Source of the DNA: Vitellaria paradoxa
Lineage: Eukaryota; Streptophyta; Magnoliopsida; Ericales; Sapotaceae
Length of the DNA: 64,000 nt
Direction of reading: 5' to 3'
Assembly (NCBI GenBank): GCA_019916065.1
Contig: CM034234.1
Span: forward strand, 12,010,520 to 12,074,519
Positions 49,565 through 61,151 of this stretch are shown here, piece by piece. The position numbers were made by a program, and so were the translations under genes. Numbering within the stretch: position 1 is the first letter of the stretch; each line of letters opens with the position of its first letter. The notes beneath the pieces are model-generated. The model was not told where the DNA came from. It saw only the letters and a list, made by a program, of their open reading frames with translations, and made no database searches.

Positions 49565-50866
49565 TAAATACACTTACAAAGCACGAATCGCTTAATTCTG
49601 GGACGGCAGAGACAAAAACAAAAAATACATTTTTAGTTAATTTAGTTTAATATTTTTTATTTTTTGTATTTTGAGATTTTCTTATTTTGTGTTAAAAACG
49701 CTCAAAATAAATTTTTATTATTTTTAATTTTATGTATAAATTTATTTTTTATTTTCTAAAACAAAATTTGAAAATGCAAAAAACTAAATGCCTTTTGAAC
49801 TGTTTTCTTTATTTAAAAAAAACACAAAATAAAAAATAAACTCAAAACAGATATACCAAATCATATTTAACTTTTTAGAAGTTAGTTTTTTATTTTTTAT
49901 TAATTTAACATTTTTACTCTTCGATGTTTAAATTTTTAAACATAACTTTTTAGTAATTAGTTTTTTATTTTTTGTTAATTTAACATTTTTATCCTTCAAT
50001 GTTTTAATTTTTAGTTTTTGAGTTTATTTCTCATTTTGTGTTTTTTTTTAAATAAGAAAAATAGCTTAAAATGCATTTGGTTACTCATATTTTTGAAATT
50101 TGTTTTAAAAAATAAAAAATGAATTTACACATAAAATGAAAAATGATAAAAAATCATTTTGAACTTTTTTAACGCAAAATAAGGAAAATCTCAAAATATA
50201 AAAAGCAAAAAATGTTAAGTTAAATGTGTTTTCTATTTTTCATATTTCAAGATTTTCAAAATATAAAACAGATAAAATAAAAAATAGAAAATAAAAGGAG
50301 AAAACAAAAAATAGGAAAGTAAATTAAATACTATCTTAGTTTTTTTTTCTTTTTTAAATATAAAAAAATAATTTTTTAACAATTAGGTAATAACTAATTA
50401 CAAAAAGAAAAAGTTAATTTTTTCTTTTCAAACTCAGTCTAAATTTAATTTTATCAAATAAATAAAAAATTAATTTTTTACTAAATTAATGACTTTTTAT
50501 AAAAAGATAAATTTTTTAATTACTGAACACACGCTTCATTTTTTTTTTTTTTTTTTTTCATTCTACCGTCCCAGATTTTTTCTTTTTTTTTTTTTTTTTG
50601 GCGCTTTGCGCACACACTGTTGTCCCGGTTCTTTTAAACACTACCGTTTTGCGCAAAGTGGTGCCCATTTTAACTACTACTGCTTATTGCTACAGCAATA
50701 GTATTGGGGCTACTGCTGCCCTCCGCTTCACCCCACGCCCCCCTTTTTCCCTTTCTCTCGTCTCTCGCTCCCCCGACCACTCGCTGCCCCCTCTCTCTCA
50801 CTTCCTCTCTTTCCAACGGCGTGGCATTATATAGTAAATTAATTATTTTTATTTATTTATTTATTT

Positions 50867-51065
50867 TTATTTCAAATAAAAAAATTAACTTAAAAACATT
50901 TATAAAAAAATAAAGCAGTGTATTTTATGTAAAGTGATCAAAATGATAACTAAAGTAGAGTGTATTTATTTCAAATAAAAAAATTAACTTAAAACATTTA
51001 TGAAAAAATAAGGGAGTGTATTTTATGTAAAAGTGATCAAAATGATAACTAAAGTAAAGTGTATT
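50867..51065. repeat. Tandem duplication, about 97-bp unit x2
   Basis: 'tttcaaataaaaaaattaacttaaaacattta...gtgtattttatgtaaa.gtgatcaaaatgataactaaagta' occurs twice in direct orientation, nearly identical. Confidence 0.8.
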
Positions 51066-51771
51066 TTTATATAAGACAACTAAAGTAGAGAGAAAAAAAT
51101 TAAATAAATTCAATGGTTAAAAATATACCAAATTTACATATACTTAAAATTCATTATTAATTATTCAAACAAAAAATTAATTATTAATTATTCAAACAAA
51201 AAATTTTAATTACTTTAAAATAAACTTCACATTCAAATAAAAAAACTCAATTTACTTAAAAAAAAAAAAACTTAACTTCCCCACCCCAACAAACCCGACC
51301 CCCTCTCTCTCTCTCCATCCTTCCCCCAAACCCCTACTCTCTCTCTCTCTCTCTCTCCTCTCTGACACGCACAGCCCTCTTTCTCTCCCTCTCACTCGCC
51401 CTCCCCCCAAGCCTACTCCACGCCCCTCTTTTTCTCTCTCTTTCGCTGGTCGCTTACTCCCCCAACCACCCGCCGCCCCCTCTCTCTCTCACTTCCTCTC
51501 TCCCCCAGTGGCTGCTACACACAAAAATATCACATCCAAAGACTGAGCTGAATTGTAATATATATTTTAAATAAAAATAATAAAAAATATTATTTTCTTT
51601 ACCTTGAAATCTCTACCCCTTCCCATTTTTTTCTCTGCACAGAAATATAAATTTATAAAGTAAACATACATAAAAAAAGACAGTATAAATAACCTGTAAA
51701 AATAAAAATTATTGATTAAAAGATATCACATTTTGGAAAATATTAAATTAAAAATTTTTATAAAAAATATT

Positions 51772-52861
51772 ATCACATTTTTAATATTAATGTAATAATA
51801 TTTGTAATAAATAATAAAATTTTACACCTTTTTTAATTAGTGATTTTTATTTTTATAAGTTATTTTTATAATTTTTCATATAAATTTAAAAAATAAATTT
51901 ACATTTGAGTTATTTGTAAATCAAATTATATTTTTGTATCTGAATTTAAAATTAAAATTTATATTTTAAAATTTAAATTTAAAATTAAAATATTATTTAA
52001 AAAAATATTATTTTTGTGTCTTGAAAATCTCCTATTTTTGTGCTTTGAAACCCCACCCACCCCAACCCAACCCCCATCTCTTTCTCACACTCACTCACTA
52101 TCTTCCCTGCACCCCCGGCCCTACTCCCTCTCCCTCTCCCCATCTCCCTCCCTCTCTCACTCAATCCCAACCCCTCATTCTCTCTCTCTCTCTCCCAGCA
52201 AACCCACCATCCCGCCCCCTCTTCCTCTCTCTCCCCCAGCAAACTCACCCTCCCCAAATGCTGACACACAGACATATATCCCATCAAAACGCTGATCTTC
52301 CTTGTAATATAGATATTATCACATTTTTAATATTAATGTAATAATATTTGTAATAAATAATAAAATTTTACACCTTTTTTGATTAGTGATTTTTATTTTT
52401 ATAAGTTATTTTTATAATTTTTCATATAAATTTAAAAAATAAATTTACATTTGAGTTATTTGTAAATCAAATTATATTTTTGTATCTGTATTTAAAATTA
52501 AAATTTATATTTTAAAATTTAAAATTAAAATTAAAATATTATTTAAAAAAATATTATTTTTGTGTCTTGAAAATCTCCTATTTTTGTGCTTTGAAACCCC
52601 ATCCGCCCCAACCCAACCCCATCTCTTTCTCACACTCACTCACTATCTCCCCTGCACCCCCGGCCTTACTCCCTCTCCCTCTCCCCATCTCCCTCCCTCT
52701 CTCACTCAATCCCAACCCCTCATTCTCTCTCTCTCTCTCCCGGTAAACCCACCATCCCGCCCCCTCTTCCTCTCTCTCCCCCAGCAAACTCACCCTCCCC
52801 AAATACTGACACACAGACATGTATCCCATCAAAACACTGTTCTTCCTTGTAATATAGATAT
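51772..52861. repeat. Tandem duplication, 546-bp unit x2
   Basis: The unit begins atcacatttttaatattaat and ends cttgtaatatagatatt. Copy 1 is 51772-52317, copy 2 is 52318-52861. The two are nearly identical by eye, including the C/T-rich block (52050-52260 and 52600-52800). The high identity suggests a recent duplication. Both contain long C/T-rich open frames that are compositional artefacts. Confidence 0.92.
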
Positions 52862-53870
52862 TCAGCAGAAGGCACCTTTTCTCAGTCAGTGGGAGAGCAG
52901 TGGGGCTGCAGTAGCTATTTCACTGCTGGCGCAGCAGTTAGAAGAACGACAACGTTTTGCCAAAACAGCAGCGTTTTGCTATCAGAAAAAAACAAAAAAA
53001 ATGAGCCTAAAGCGTGTAAACCGAAAAAAAAAATCTGGGACAGTAGAGCGAACAAAAAAAAAAGAAACAAAAGAGTGTGTTCGGTGATTAAAAAATTAAT
53101 TTTTTTATAAAAAGTCATAAATTTAGTAAAAATTTAATTTTTTATTTATTTGATAAAATTAGATTTAGATTAAGTTTGAAAAAAAAAATTAACTTTTTCT
53201 TTTTGTAATTAGTTACTACCTAATTACTAAAAAAACTGTTTTTTTTTTTTTTTGTATTTGGAAAGGAAAATAAATTAAGATAATATTTGATTTGCTTTTT
53301 TATTTTTTGTTTTCTCCTTGACTTTTTATTTTATGTGTTTTAGTTTTGAAAATCTTAAAACATGAAAAACAAAAAACACATTTAGTTTAATATTTTTTGT
53401 TTTTCATATTTTGAGATTTTTCTTATTTTGCGTTAAAAAACTCAAAATGACTTTTTGTCATTTTTTATTTCATGTGTAAATTCATTTTCTATTTTCTAAA
53501 ATAAATTTTAAAAATACAAGTAATTAAATACGTTTTAAGCACAACATTTTTTGTTTTCCGTATTTTGAGATTTTCCTTATTTTGCATTAAAAAATTCAAA
53601 ATGAATTTTTGTCATTTTTTATTTTGTGTGTAAATTTATTTTCTATTTTTTAAAACAAATTTTGAAAACACAAGAAACTAAACACATTTGGAAAATAAAA
53701 AATAGAAAAGTAAATCAAATACTACCTTAACTTATTTTCCTTTCTAAATACAAAAAAAATAGTTTTTTAGTAGTTAGTAACTAATTACAAAAATAAAAAG
53801 TTACTTTTTTTTTTCAAACTTAAATGTACCCACCGAAATGCCATCACCTAAATACGTCCAGTTTTGCCCT

Positions 53871-56456
53871 TTTTATTTTTTATTTAATACTATTTTGCCT
53901 TTTTGTGTTTGTGTAGTTTTTTTAATTATTTTTAGAGTAACAATAAAGGCCTCTTTTTGCAACTTTTTTTTTTCTAATTTCGACCTTCTTCTTATTTAAG
54001 GTTTATTACTATTTTTTCCTTTTGTGTGTATTTTTTCTATTTTTTTACGACTTACAATTTTTTTTCAAAGTTACAATTTTTTTATATTTCTATTATATTT
54101 TCTATATATCTATTCTATATAATAAGGCGCAATGCACTTTTAACATGCATAATTTGACCAATTTTTTCATTTTTACCCTTGTTTCAAGTTTTACTACATT
54201 TTTTTTTATAATATACTACAATTCACTTTCAACATATATATTTTTAGTAATTTTTTCATTTTAACCCTTATTTTATATATTTTTTTATTCTTTAAGTGAT
54301 GCTTTTTTTTATAAACTTAAATATTATTTATTAATTATTTTTTTTCTTTTTTATTATGTTATTTCATATTTATTCAAAATTTTTTCTCTCACTGATGTTC
54401 TGTTTCTATGTAGGAGAGAGAGAGATACAGAGAGAAAGGGACAAGAATAGGCATTCAAAATTTCTTCTTTTGTTATGTGGTTAGATCAAGAATTTGTCGT
54501 GACAAAAAAAATTATTAATTTAAATTTCTTCTCTGAGATTATGTTATAAAATATAAGGAAAAATATACCCAATATAAAAGGTATATATTTTAATTTGTTT
54601 AAAACTATTCAAATAAGAGTATATATTTTTAATTTTCAATTTTTTTATTTTTCCTCTCTTTTTCCTATTTGTTTTAACTTCATTAATTTTTATTTTTTTG
54701 CACCAAATTCTTATTCCAAACACACTTTTTTCTTTTAGAGTTTAAGATTTTTTTTTTTTTTTTTGTTGAGAAGCAAAATTTTTTTTAATTAATTATGTTG
54801 TCCTCTCCCTTTTTATTATTTTATTTGATATTATCCAATATTTTTTTCTCACCTATATCTCTCTCTCCATAAAGGAAATTGTTAGGGATCCAAATATAAA
54901 TTTTATTCTCTTACTTGAATCATGATGGAAAATAAAGAAAAATGAATGGAAGTTAGGAAATTAAAAAATTAATATATTGATAAATATGTTTTATTTTATT
55001 ATAATTTTTAATCCATTTTTATAATTATTTTTTCCATATCTTTTTATTATTTTATTCAATGTTTATCAAATTTTATTTTCTCGCGTCTATTTAGACTGTG
55101 TTTGGCTTAATAATTTGTCATAGAAAAAATGAAATATTGAAAGTCCCAAATCTCACACAATAGTATCCCAATCAAAATATTCACAACTAAAAAACAACAG
55201 GATAAACCAAGGAGACATAAGGATTTATTGACTAGGGTAAAAACCCCTTAGAACGCTAAAGAGAAAACAATCTCGGATCCTTAAGCAGATCAGACTAAAC
55301 CTTCTTCACTATAAAATCAGAGGTTACAAGGTACATAGAAATGGATTACAAGTTTCCCTAACCAACTACCCATTGATCTACTTGCCTAAGGACCCATTCT
55401 AACCTTATTTGCTAGATATCCCGCAATACACCTTAGCCCGTGAAGAAGAAGATCTTCAACAATATGAAGAAGCTCACCTGATCTGATGCACACCCACAGA
55501 TCTGAGCTGGTTGATGATGAATCTTTACCAAAGATGGTTGGTGATGTCAAGAATCAAGTAAGCTAAGCATCATCGTCATCCCCTTTTGGTTTCTTTCTCA
55601 AATAGGCTTAGTAAAAGTGACGTTGTATCCAAAAGGTTAGGGTTAAGAAAAAAAAAGTTCTTTTTACATCAAAAAAGAGGGTTAAAAAAGTTATTTGGTC
55701 AGATCTTAAAAAATCTGGACGTCGTCACAGGCAGTTTGTGGGCACAGACTACACATAAACTGCTCACAAGACCCCCTTGCATACTGGACAGAAATTTTCA
55801 GATGTCGTAGGCATGAACTTCTCACGAACTGCTGGTGAGACTTCCCAACTTTCTGGACAGTGACATTTTAAGTTCAAAAAGGATGATCAAAGACTGTTGA
55901 ACCAATAACCACTTCTCTTCCAATTCCAATGCTCTTCTCAACCATCAACAAGGATTCTTAAACACTCTTTGGCATATGTCTAAGTATCTAAAAACCTAAC
56001 TTGTGACATTCTCCAAAAACTAAGATGAACAATTACAAACAAAGTGTTGTTTCGAATATTGCCAACACAAAAGCTAATCTAAATTGCACTTAGAAATATA
56101 AATTTAAAATTCATTTCTTGTTTAGATTGTGATAGAAAATACAAAAAATTAACTAATTAAATTAAAAAATTAATATATTTATGAATATTTTTATTTTTAG
56201 ATTTTCAAATCCATCCAAATAAAGGTATATATTTAGAATTCTATATTTTTCTCTATTTTCTTACATCTTTTTTATTTATTTTTCTTTTATTTTTTTCTCA
56301 TCTCTCACTATTTTTTTTTTCAAATACATTTTAATATATATATATATATATAAAAGCTCGTGCTTTGCACAGGCATCACTCACGTTTGTAAATGTATTAT
56401 TTATATCAAAATTTATACATTTGTGTAACTTTTGGAATCGTCTTATTATTGATATC
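53871..56456. other. Intergenic DNA, no gene seen
   Basis: 53871-55090 is T-rich low-complexity DNA. 55100-56090 is more complex and less AT-rich, without a recognised domain; it could be an old LTR in either orientation but lacks clear ends. A phrase 'aaagctcgtgctttgcacaggc' at 56353-56375 resembles the hairpin of the Helitron-like end at 49535 but lacks CTAG. Confidence 0.45.
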
Positions 56457-57125
56457 TGTTGAAGCAGGGCAAATTTGGGCCAAGTGGCATTACGCCAAGC
56501 ACTCCAACATGGGACACGTGGTAGTTCGTCGAGTGTGGTTTTAAAGTGCTCGACGTTGGACTGACACGTAAGGGTTTGCTAAGAAGGGGTCCCACTGCGT
56601 AGTGAATGCACCCCTAGTCATAAATGTCAAAGGGTAATAAATAAACTAGATTTATTGACTAAAAGTTAACCAAGTTAGTTTGTCTCATTACAAGCGGGAG
56701 ACAGATGTGACAGGTGGACAGTTCTAGATCCGTATTTCAGCTATTCAGGCGCATCCAATTGCCTACGCGCATTAAATGGAAAATAAGAACATTAAATGTG
56801 AAGTGAAAGACATTTAAAGAAAAGTAAAAAATGGACATCAGAAGGTACTATTACTGCCCAATTTCTATGTATTAATTTATTTATTTTACCCTACTATAAA
56901 TATCACATTGAACCCAGAAATCTAGATACGCTCATTATTGCCAGCAAACTTACTATGAACTATTTTTCTTAAAGCTCCTGCTAATTTATGCTTCGGAGGG
57001 TTTTTTCGGCCAAGGACCTCCACTCCGACTGTAATTTTTCTTTCTTTTGTGATCGGTAGGTCAGCGATTGTACTTCCAATTTGCGTGGTGAGTGGTTTAG
57101 GCAGTGAAAGTTTTGTTGTTGAACA
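56457..57125 (+). repeat. 5' LTR of the Gypsy-type element
   Basis: Starts TGTTGAAGCAGGG and ends GTTGAACA, with short terminal inverted repeat TGTT/AACA. A TATA box (tataaata, 56895-56902) lies about 230 bases before the end. The left boundary is inferred from the TG and the change in base composition. No second LTR is present in the window. Confidence 0.65.
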
Positions 57126-57127
57126 TT

Positions 57128-57146
57128 TGGCACCCATTGTGGGGCC
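57128..57146 (+). other. Primer-binding site of the Gypsy-type element
   Basis: tggcacccattgtggggcc follows the LTR end by two bases. A TGGC-starting site in this position matches the tRNA 3'-CCA pairing rule. The tRNA was not identified. Confidence 0.6.
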
Positions 57147-57207
57147 AATTTCTTTGTTCTCCACGCAATTTTGCTTTTGTAACTCCTTTGCTCTTTTTGA
57201 TTCCATT

Positions 57208-58360
57208 GACAATTACTTCAGGCGGGAACATAACTCCCCCATCTTCTCTACACGTGGGGGATGTGACCACTCCAACGAAAACAAAAGGAAACACGTTGGT
57301 CATTCGGACTCCAGGGTTAGAACCTACAAGAAGAAGAAAGACAGAAGATCCGGAGGCAGCGAGATGGAGTAAAGAACTACTGGCTAAAGCTAGTGAAAAG
57401 CAAGCTGAGCTGGAAGAGATCCTCCTAGAGCTAAGTAAAGAGAAGGGAAAGTCGATGGCACTTGACAAGGCTGATCCTAATGATCTAGAGTTTCATTCAG
57501 ACAAAAGTTATGATATCTTGTATGGTGATTTGGAAGAAGCGGACGATGAAGAGATGGCGAACCCCAACGAAGTACAATCCTATTCGTGCATGGCGTCGCT
57601 TCTATCCAAAGGAAGGTCCCCATTTCCAAGTCTAGTGGGGAATGCGCTACACAAATCCGGTGCATAGAGACTTTGTGATTACGAGGAGAACGGTTCCCAA
57701 GTCTCACTGTGTGAGAGGCTCCCAACAAAAGAAATAGTCCATCCATAAGAAGCGTCAAGATAAAAGTGCAGGCTCTTCCAGTGAAGAAAAAGCTCCAACT
57801 AAACCCAGTAAGCACGAAAAGTTAAAGGTGGTGGAAAAGGATTATTACAGCCAAAGGGAGGCACCCGATCAAAGCACGCACATGATGGCCAGGAGGGTCC
57901 TTAGACAAATTTCAGCCTCCCCATTTGTCAAGGAAATCTGCGAGATAGAACCCTCGGAGTTCCAAGCTCCAAGGCTTAATCTATATGACGGGAAGTCAGA
58001 TCCTCTAAAGTATTACCATCAGTACATGCAAGCAATGGCACTTTAGAGCTAGAATGACAATTTGATGTGTAGGGTATTCCTCTCAAGCTTAGGGATACAG
58101 CTCTCCAGTGGTTTCATAAACTGCCCCTTGGAACCATTGGAAGCTGGCAACAACTTGCGAAGGAATTTGTTGTGCGGTTTTTGGCTAATGCCAAATAACC
58201 AAAGATTGCTGACATTTTTCTTACGTTGAAAAGAAAGGTAGTTGAAAGTTTAAGGGATTACTCTCGAAGATACATGGAGTTATACAATGAGGTAGAATGG
58301 TGCTTGGAGCAACTGGCAGTGACCTCATATAAACTTGGGTTGTGAAAGCAAGATAGGCTC
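57208..58360 (+). pseudogene. Gypsy gag remnant
   Basis: Open to 57667 (N-terminal region: TPPSSLHVGD, a charged segment EILLELSKEKGKS and an acidic patch EEADDEE), then frame changes. 57828-58046 reads SPFVKEICEIEPSEFQAPRL, YDGKSDPLKYYHQY. After a stop, WFHKLPLGTIGSWQQLAKEF continues in a shifted frame, with SLRDYSRRYMELYNEVE near the end. This is the retrotransposon gag domain (retrotrans_gag family). At least three breaks. No zinc knuckle or pol was found. Confidence 0.88.
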
Positions 58361-58390
58361 TGGCTGTCTTTAACAAAGAAGCCTACTACC

Positions 58391-58432
58391 AATTAATAAC
58401 ATATTTGGCCCACAATTAATTATTTTCCAACA
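58391..58432 (-). mobile_element. 42-bp orphan end of the Copia LTR
   Basis: aattaataacatatttggcc and the following text to ttttccaaca match the ends of the LTRs at 30262 and 36221 with about two differences each. Only this terminus is present, directly joined to the truncated Gypsy gag on one side and to gaaaggtc on the other. It marks an old insertion or recombination of the same Copia family. Confidence 0.85.
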
Positions 58433-58647
58433 GAAAGGTCAAAAAACCTTAAAACCAATTCAGATTGTAGAAGAAAATAAATTTTTTTGATGGTTGTGGC
58501 GGTATTGTGGCAGAGTAAGACTCTGAAAAGAAAATACAGAGAAGAAAAAAAAACGTAAAAAGTTTTAATATGGTTTAAAAAGTGGAAGAAAAGAATTTTC
58601 TGGTAGCTATGGTGCTTTTATGGTAGAGTAAGACTTTGAAAAGAAAA
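58433..58647. other. Short unassigned segment
   Basis: Contains two related phrases, 'ggtattgtggcagagtaagactctgaaaagaaaa' and 'gcttttatggtagagtaagactttgaaaagaaaa', about 120 bases apart. No gene. Confidence 0.45.
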
Positions 58648-58855
58648 AACAATATTGAGCTTTCTATGATCCATTTTCTGTCCTGGTAAAGCCTCAGATG
58701 ATAGGGATCTCGATACTCATTGATCCATTCTTTTAGATCCAACTTCATTTGGGCTATCCATGATCCATTATCAGTCCCAGCAAAGCCTCAAATAACAGAG
58801 GATTTCATGTTCTTTTTAGTTGTTTCTGTTTGCATTTTTACAACACAATCAAACA

Positions 58856-58958
58856 TTATTTTTTTTTTGATAGGTAAGTCGGGGGAGGGCCCCGGGTTCG
58901 AACTCGGGTGGTGAGTGGGCAAAAAATAGAGCTCATCCACCAAACTAAGTGCCTCACT
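58856..58958 (-). mobile_element. tRNA-derived SINE with 15-bp TSD
   Basis: On the minus strand it carries an A-box-like TAGTTTGGTGG, a B-box GAGTTCGAACCC and a terminal A-run. The 15-base target duplication caacacaatcaaaca flanks it exactly (58841-58855 and 58959-58973). The paralogous copy A has one uninterrupted copy of this site at 23035-23049. About 103 bases, a different family from the Au-like copies. Not a tRNA gene: the cloverleaf is incomplete and it ends in poly(A). Confidence 0.88.
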
Positions 58959-59014
58959 CAACACAATCAAACACTTACCCATATTAAAAAAAAAACAAAA
59001 AACAAAAACAACTA

Positions 59015-60176
59015 GTCCTGTTTGGTAAAAAATTGTCAGTTTTCAATTTTTTTATTCAATTTTTATGTTCAGTTTTTAATTTTTAGTTTTCATTTACATA
59101 GTAGAAAAAAATAAAAAATTGAAAATACATTTGTTAACGATAATTGTTAGTTAGTAGTTACTGATATTAATTAATTAAATTCAATAAATTTAATTACTTT
59201 AATTATATTAATTATTAAAAATAATTTATTTCAATAAAAATAAAATATATTAAACGTATTTTATTATAATTATTTTTAAAAAATTTAATAAAACACATTT
59301 CATGCTAATTAAAGTAATTAATTTAATTAACTTAAATTAATCTAATTTAATTAATTAATTATATTAATTAAATTTAATTATTTTAATTATATTATTTTTC
59401 AAAATAATTTGATTCAATAAAAATAAAATATATTCAATATAATTTAATTCTATTATTTATTAAAAATAATTCATTAATTTTTATGTTAATTTAATTAATT
59501 AAATTTAGTTATATAATTACTTTAATTTAAATTAACTAAACATATTTATTTAAATTATATTTTATTAAAAATAATTTAATTCAATAAAAATAAAATATAT
59601 TAAATATGATTTATTGTATTATTTATTAAAAATAATCTAATAAAATAATTTTGTATTAATTTAAAAAATTAAATTCAATTATAATTATTATAATTTAGTT
59701 AATTAACATATTGAATATAATATAATTAATTACTATATTTAATATATTAAATTAATTATTGATAAAATTAATTATTAATCAAATTATATTTAATATATTT
59801 TACATAAATAAAAATAATATATTAATATATTTTATATATCAATTAAATATTTTTTTATTAAATGATAACATATTTGGCGGTGACTGAAGATGAGAGGGAG
59901 GAAGTGGTGGCGACGGGCAGATATTGTTGGCGACTAGTGGATTATAGTAATTGATAATTGTAACTGGTAGTGGTTGTATAATAAATTAAAAACTGAAAAT
60001 GAAAACTTGACAAAACATATTTTCTATATTTTCATAATTTTTGAATATTTTGAAAACAATTTTCATTTTTTTGAAAACTGAAAACAAATTTACCAAATGA
60101 GCTTTCATGTTCAATGTTGAAAAAAAATGAAAACAAAACTTGAAAACCGAAAACGAAATAGTTGCCAAAACGAGGC
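59015..60176. mobile_element. TIR element with 3-bp TSD (PIF/Harbinger-like)
   Basis: The left end GTCCTGTTTGGTAA and the reverse complement of the right end, GCCTCGTTTTGGCAA, are imperfect inverted repeats, and both are followed by 'ttttca'-rich text. The flanking triplet cta occurs on both sides (59012-59014 and 60177-60179) and once in the empty copy A (23081-23083). A 3-bp duplication and GGCC..GTTTGG-like ends suggest PIF/Harbinger. The interior is extremely AT-rich and non-coding. Confidence 0.7.
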
Positions 60177-60919
60177 CTAAATTTAAAACAATGTTAGTGA
60201 TTTGTCTATTTTTAGGTAACATATTTAGGATGATTTTGCATATTTTCTTTTAAAGTTTTAGTCATAAAATTTCTTTTTCGGTAACATTTTTAGGAAGATA
60301 TTTTCGCATGTAATCTTCTAAAATTTTTCGTTGTTAATAGTGTACGCTTGCAGTGCCAACTTTTGGTGCCCAAAAAAAAAATAAATAAAAATAAATAAAT
60401 AAATAAACTTTGAATTATTGGGTGTTTATTTTGTTCCTCAAAAAGTGTAAAATTTTAGTAAAAATTAAAAAAAATTGGTAAAAATTAGAGAAAATTAAAA
60501 AAAGTCAAAAATTTTAACGTAAAGAAAGTTGAAAAAAAAATTAGAAAAATTAGATATTTTTAACTAAATTTAACACTCTAAATGCGCACAACCCACAGAG
60601 TATAAGATATATATATATATACGCGCGCACACACACAAGTGTCTATAAAATTTTCATACATTATTGATGTCGCCAGTATTAGTGGCTAACTCACACAGTC
60701 ATCCAACTGCGAGCGGTGAATTGTGTCCCCATTTTTGCAAATTTGGAATAGATTTTGGTCAAATTCTGAATACGGGTAATATTGTAATAATTAATTAAAA
60801 TGTATTATCAATAATTTTGAGTTAACTTGTTATTAAATATAATTAATGATTATCTTAAAATTATTTTATAAAATTTATGTCCAGATCAAACAATATAATC
60901 GTACATTTCTTTTGGTTTT

Positions 60920-61151
60920 TGTTGATATATAATATCGAATATCTATGTTGTCATATATAAAATATACAATCTTATATGTATATATAAATTAAGTTTTTAT
61001 TTTCATTATAAGATTGGAATTCTTATTTTAATTTTTAATTTTAATTTTAGTTATGGCTTGTATAAAGATTTCTTGTATAGACAACATATACACAATTCTT
61101 AATACAACTCTTTTCTTTTCTATTATAGTTCTTTGTTTTTTTATTTCAACA
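60920..61151 (+). repeat. 5' LTR of the Copia element, 232 bp
   Basis: Begins TGTTGATATAT and ends TTTCAACA, so the terminal six bases are inverted repeats (TGTTGA/TCAACA). The left border is fixed by the end of similarity with copy A. Confidence 0.85.

Larger units (their letters stand above)
49600..53870. repeat. Complex palindromic and tandem low-complexity region
   Basis: Inverted pairs: 49600-49900 with about 50090-50300 (around 'tttaatattttttattttttgtattttgaga'), and about 50330-50590 with 52995-53260 (around 'ccgtcccagattttt' and 'aattaggtaataactaattac'). Direct repeats at 53380-53540 and 53540-53695. C/T-rich blocks at 50720-50830 and 51300-51520 share text. The region has no real gene. 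It looks like nested non-autonomous elements and microsatellite expansions. Confidence 0.6.
56457..58390 (+). mobile_element. Truncated Gypsy-type LTR retrotransposon
   Basis: LTR (56457-57125), a primer-binding-site-like TGGCACCCATTGTGGGGCC at 57128, then a gag remnant; no protease, RT or integrase follows. It stops at 58390 against a fragment of a Copia LTR. The leader, the PBS position and a gag with WF..LP..SI.SW.QL type text are typical of Ty3/Gypsy elements. Confidence 0.8.
58648..60919. repeat. Dispersed duplication, copy B (copy A at 22841-23939)
   Basis: Collinear with copy A, from 'gagctttctatgatccattt' to 'cgtacatttcttttggttttt'. Longer because of the SINE at 58856-58958 and the TIR element at 59015-60176. 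The right border coincides with the start of a Copia LTR. No gene. Confidence 0.8.

Noticed and set aside
52560..53087. 175-residue open frame rich in Ser, Pro and Leu (and its twin at 52014-52341)
   Set aside because: Produced by C/T-rich low-complexity DNA inside the 546-bp tandem repeat; Ser-Leu-Ser-Leu strings are translation of (CTCTCC)n.
57097..57468. Minus-strand open frame with a Ser-rich stretch
   Set aside because: Shadow of the Gypsy gag remnant on the opposite strand.
58870..58925. Possible tRNA gene (GGTTCGAACTC-type B box)
   Set aside because: No complete cloverleaf, a poly(A) tail on the minus strand, and a 15-bp target duplication: it is a SINE.
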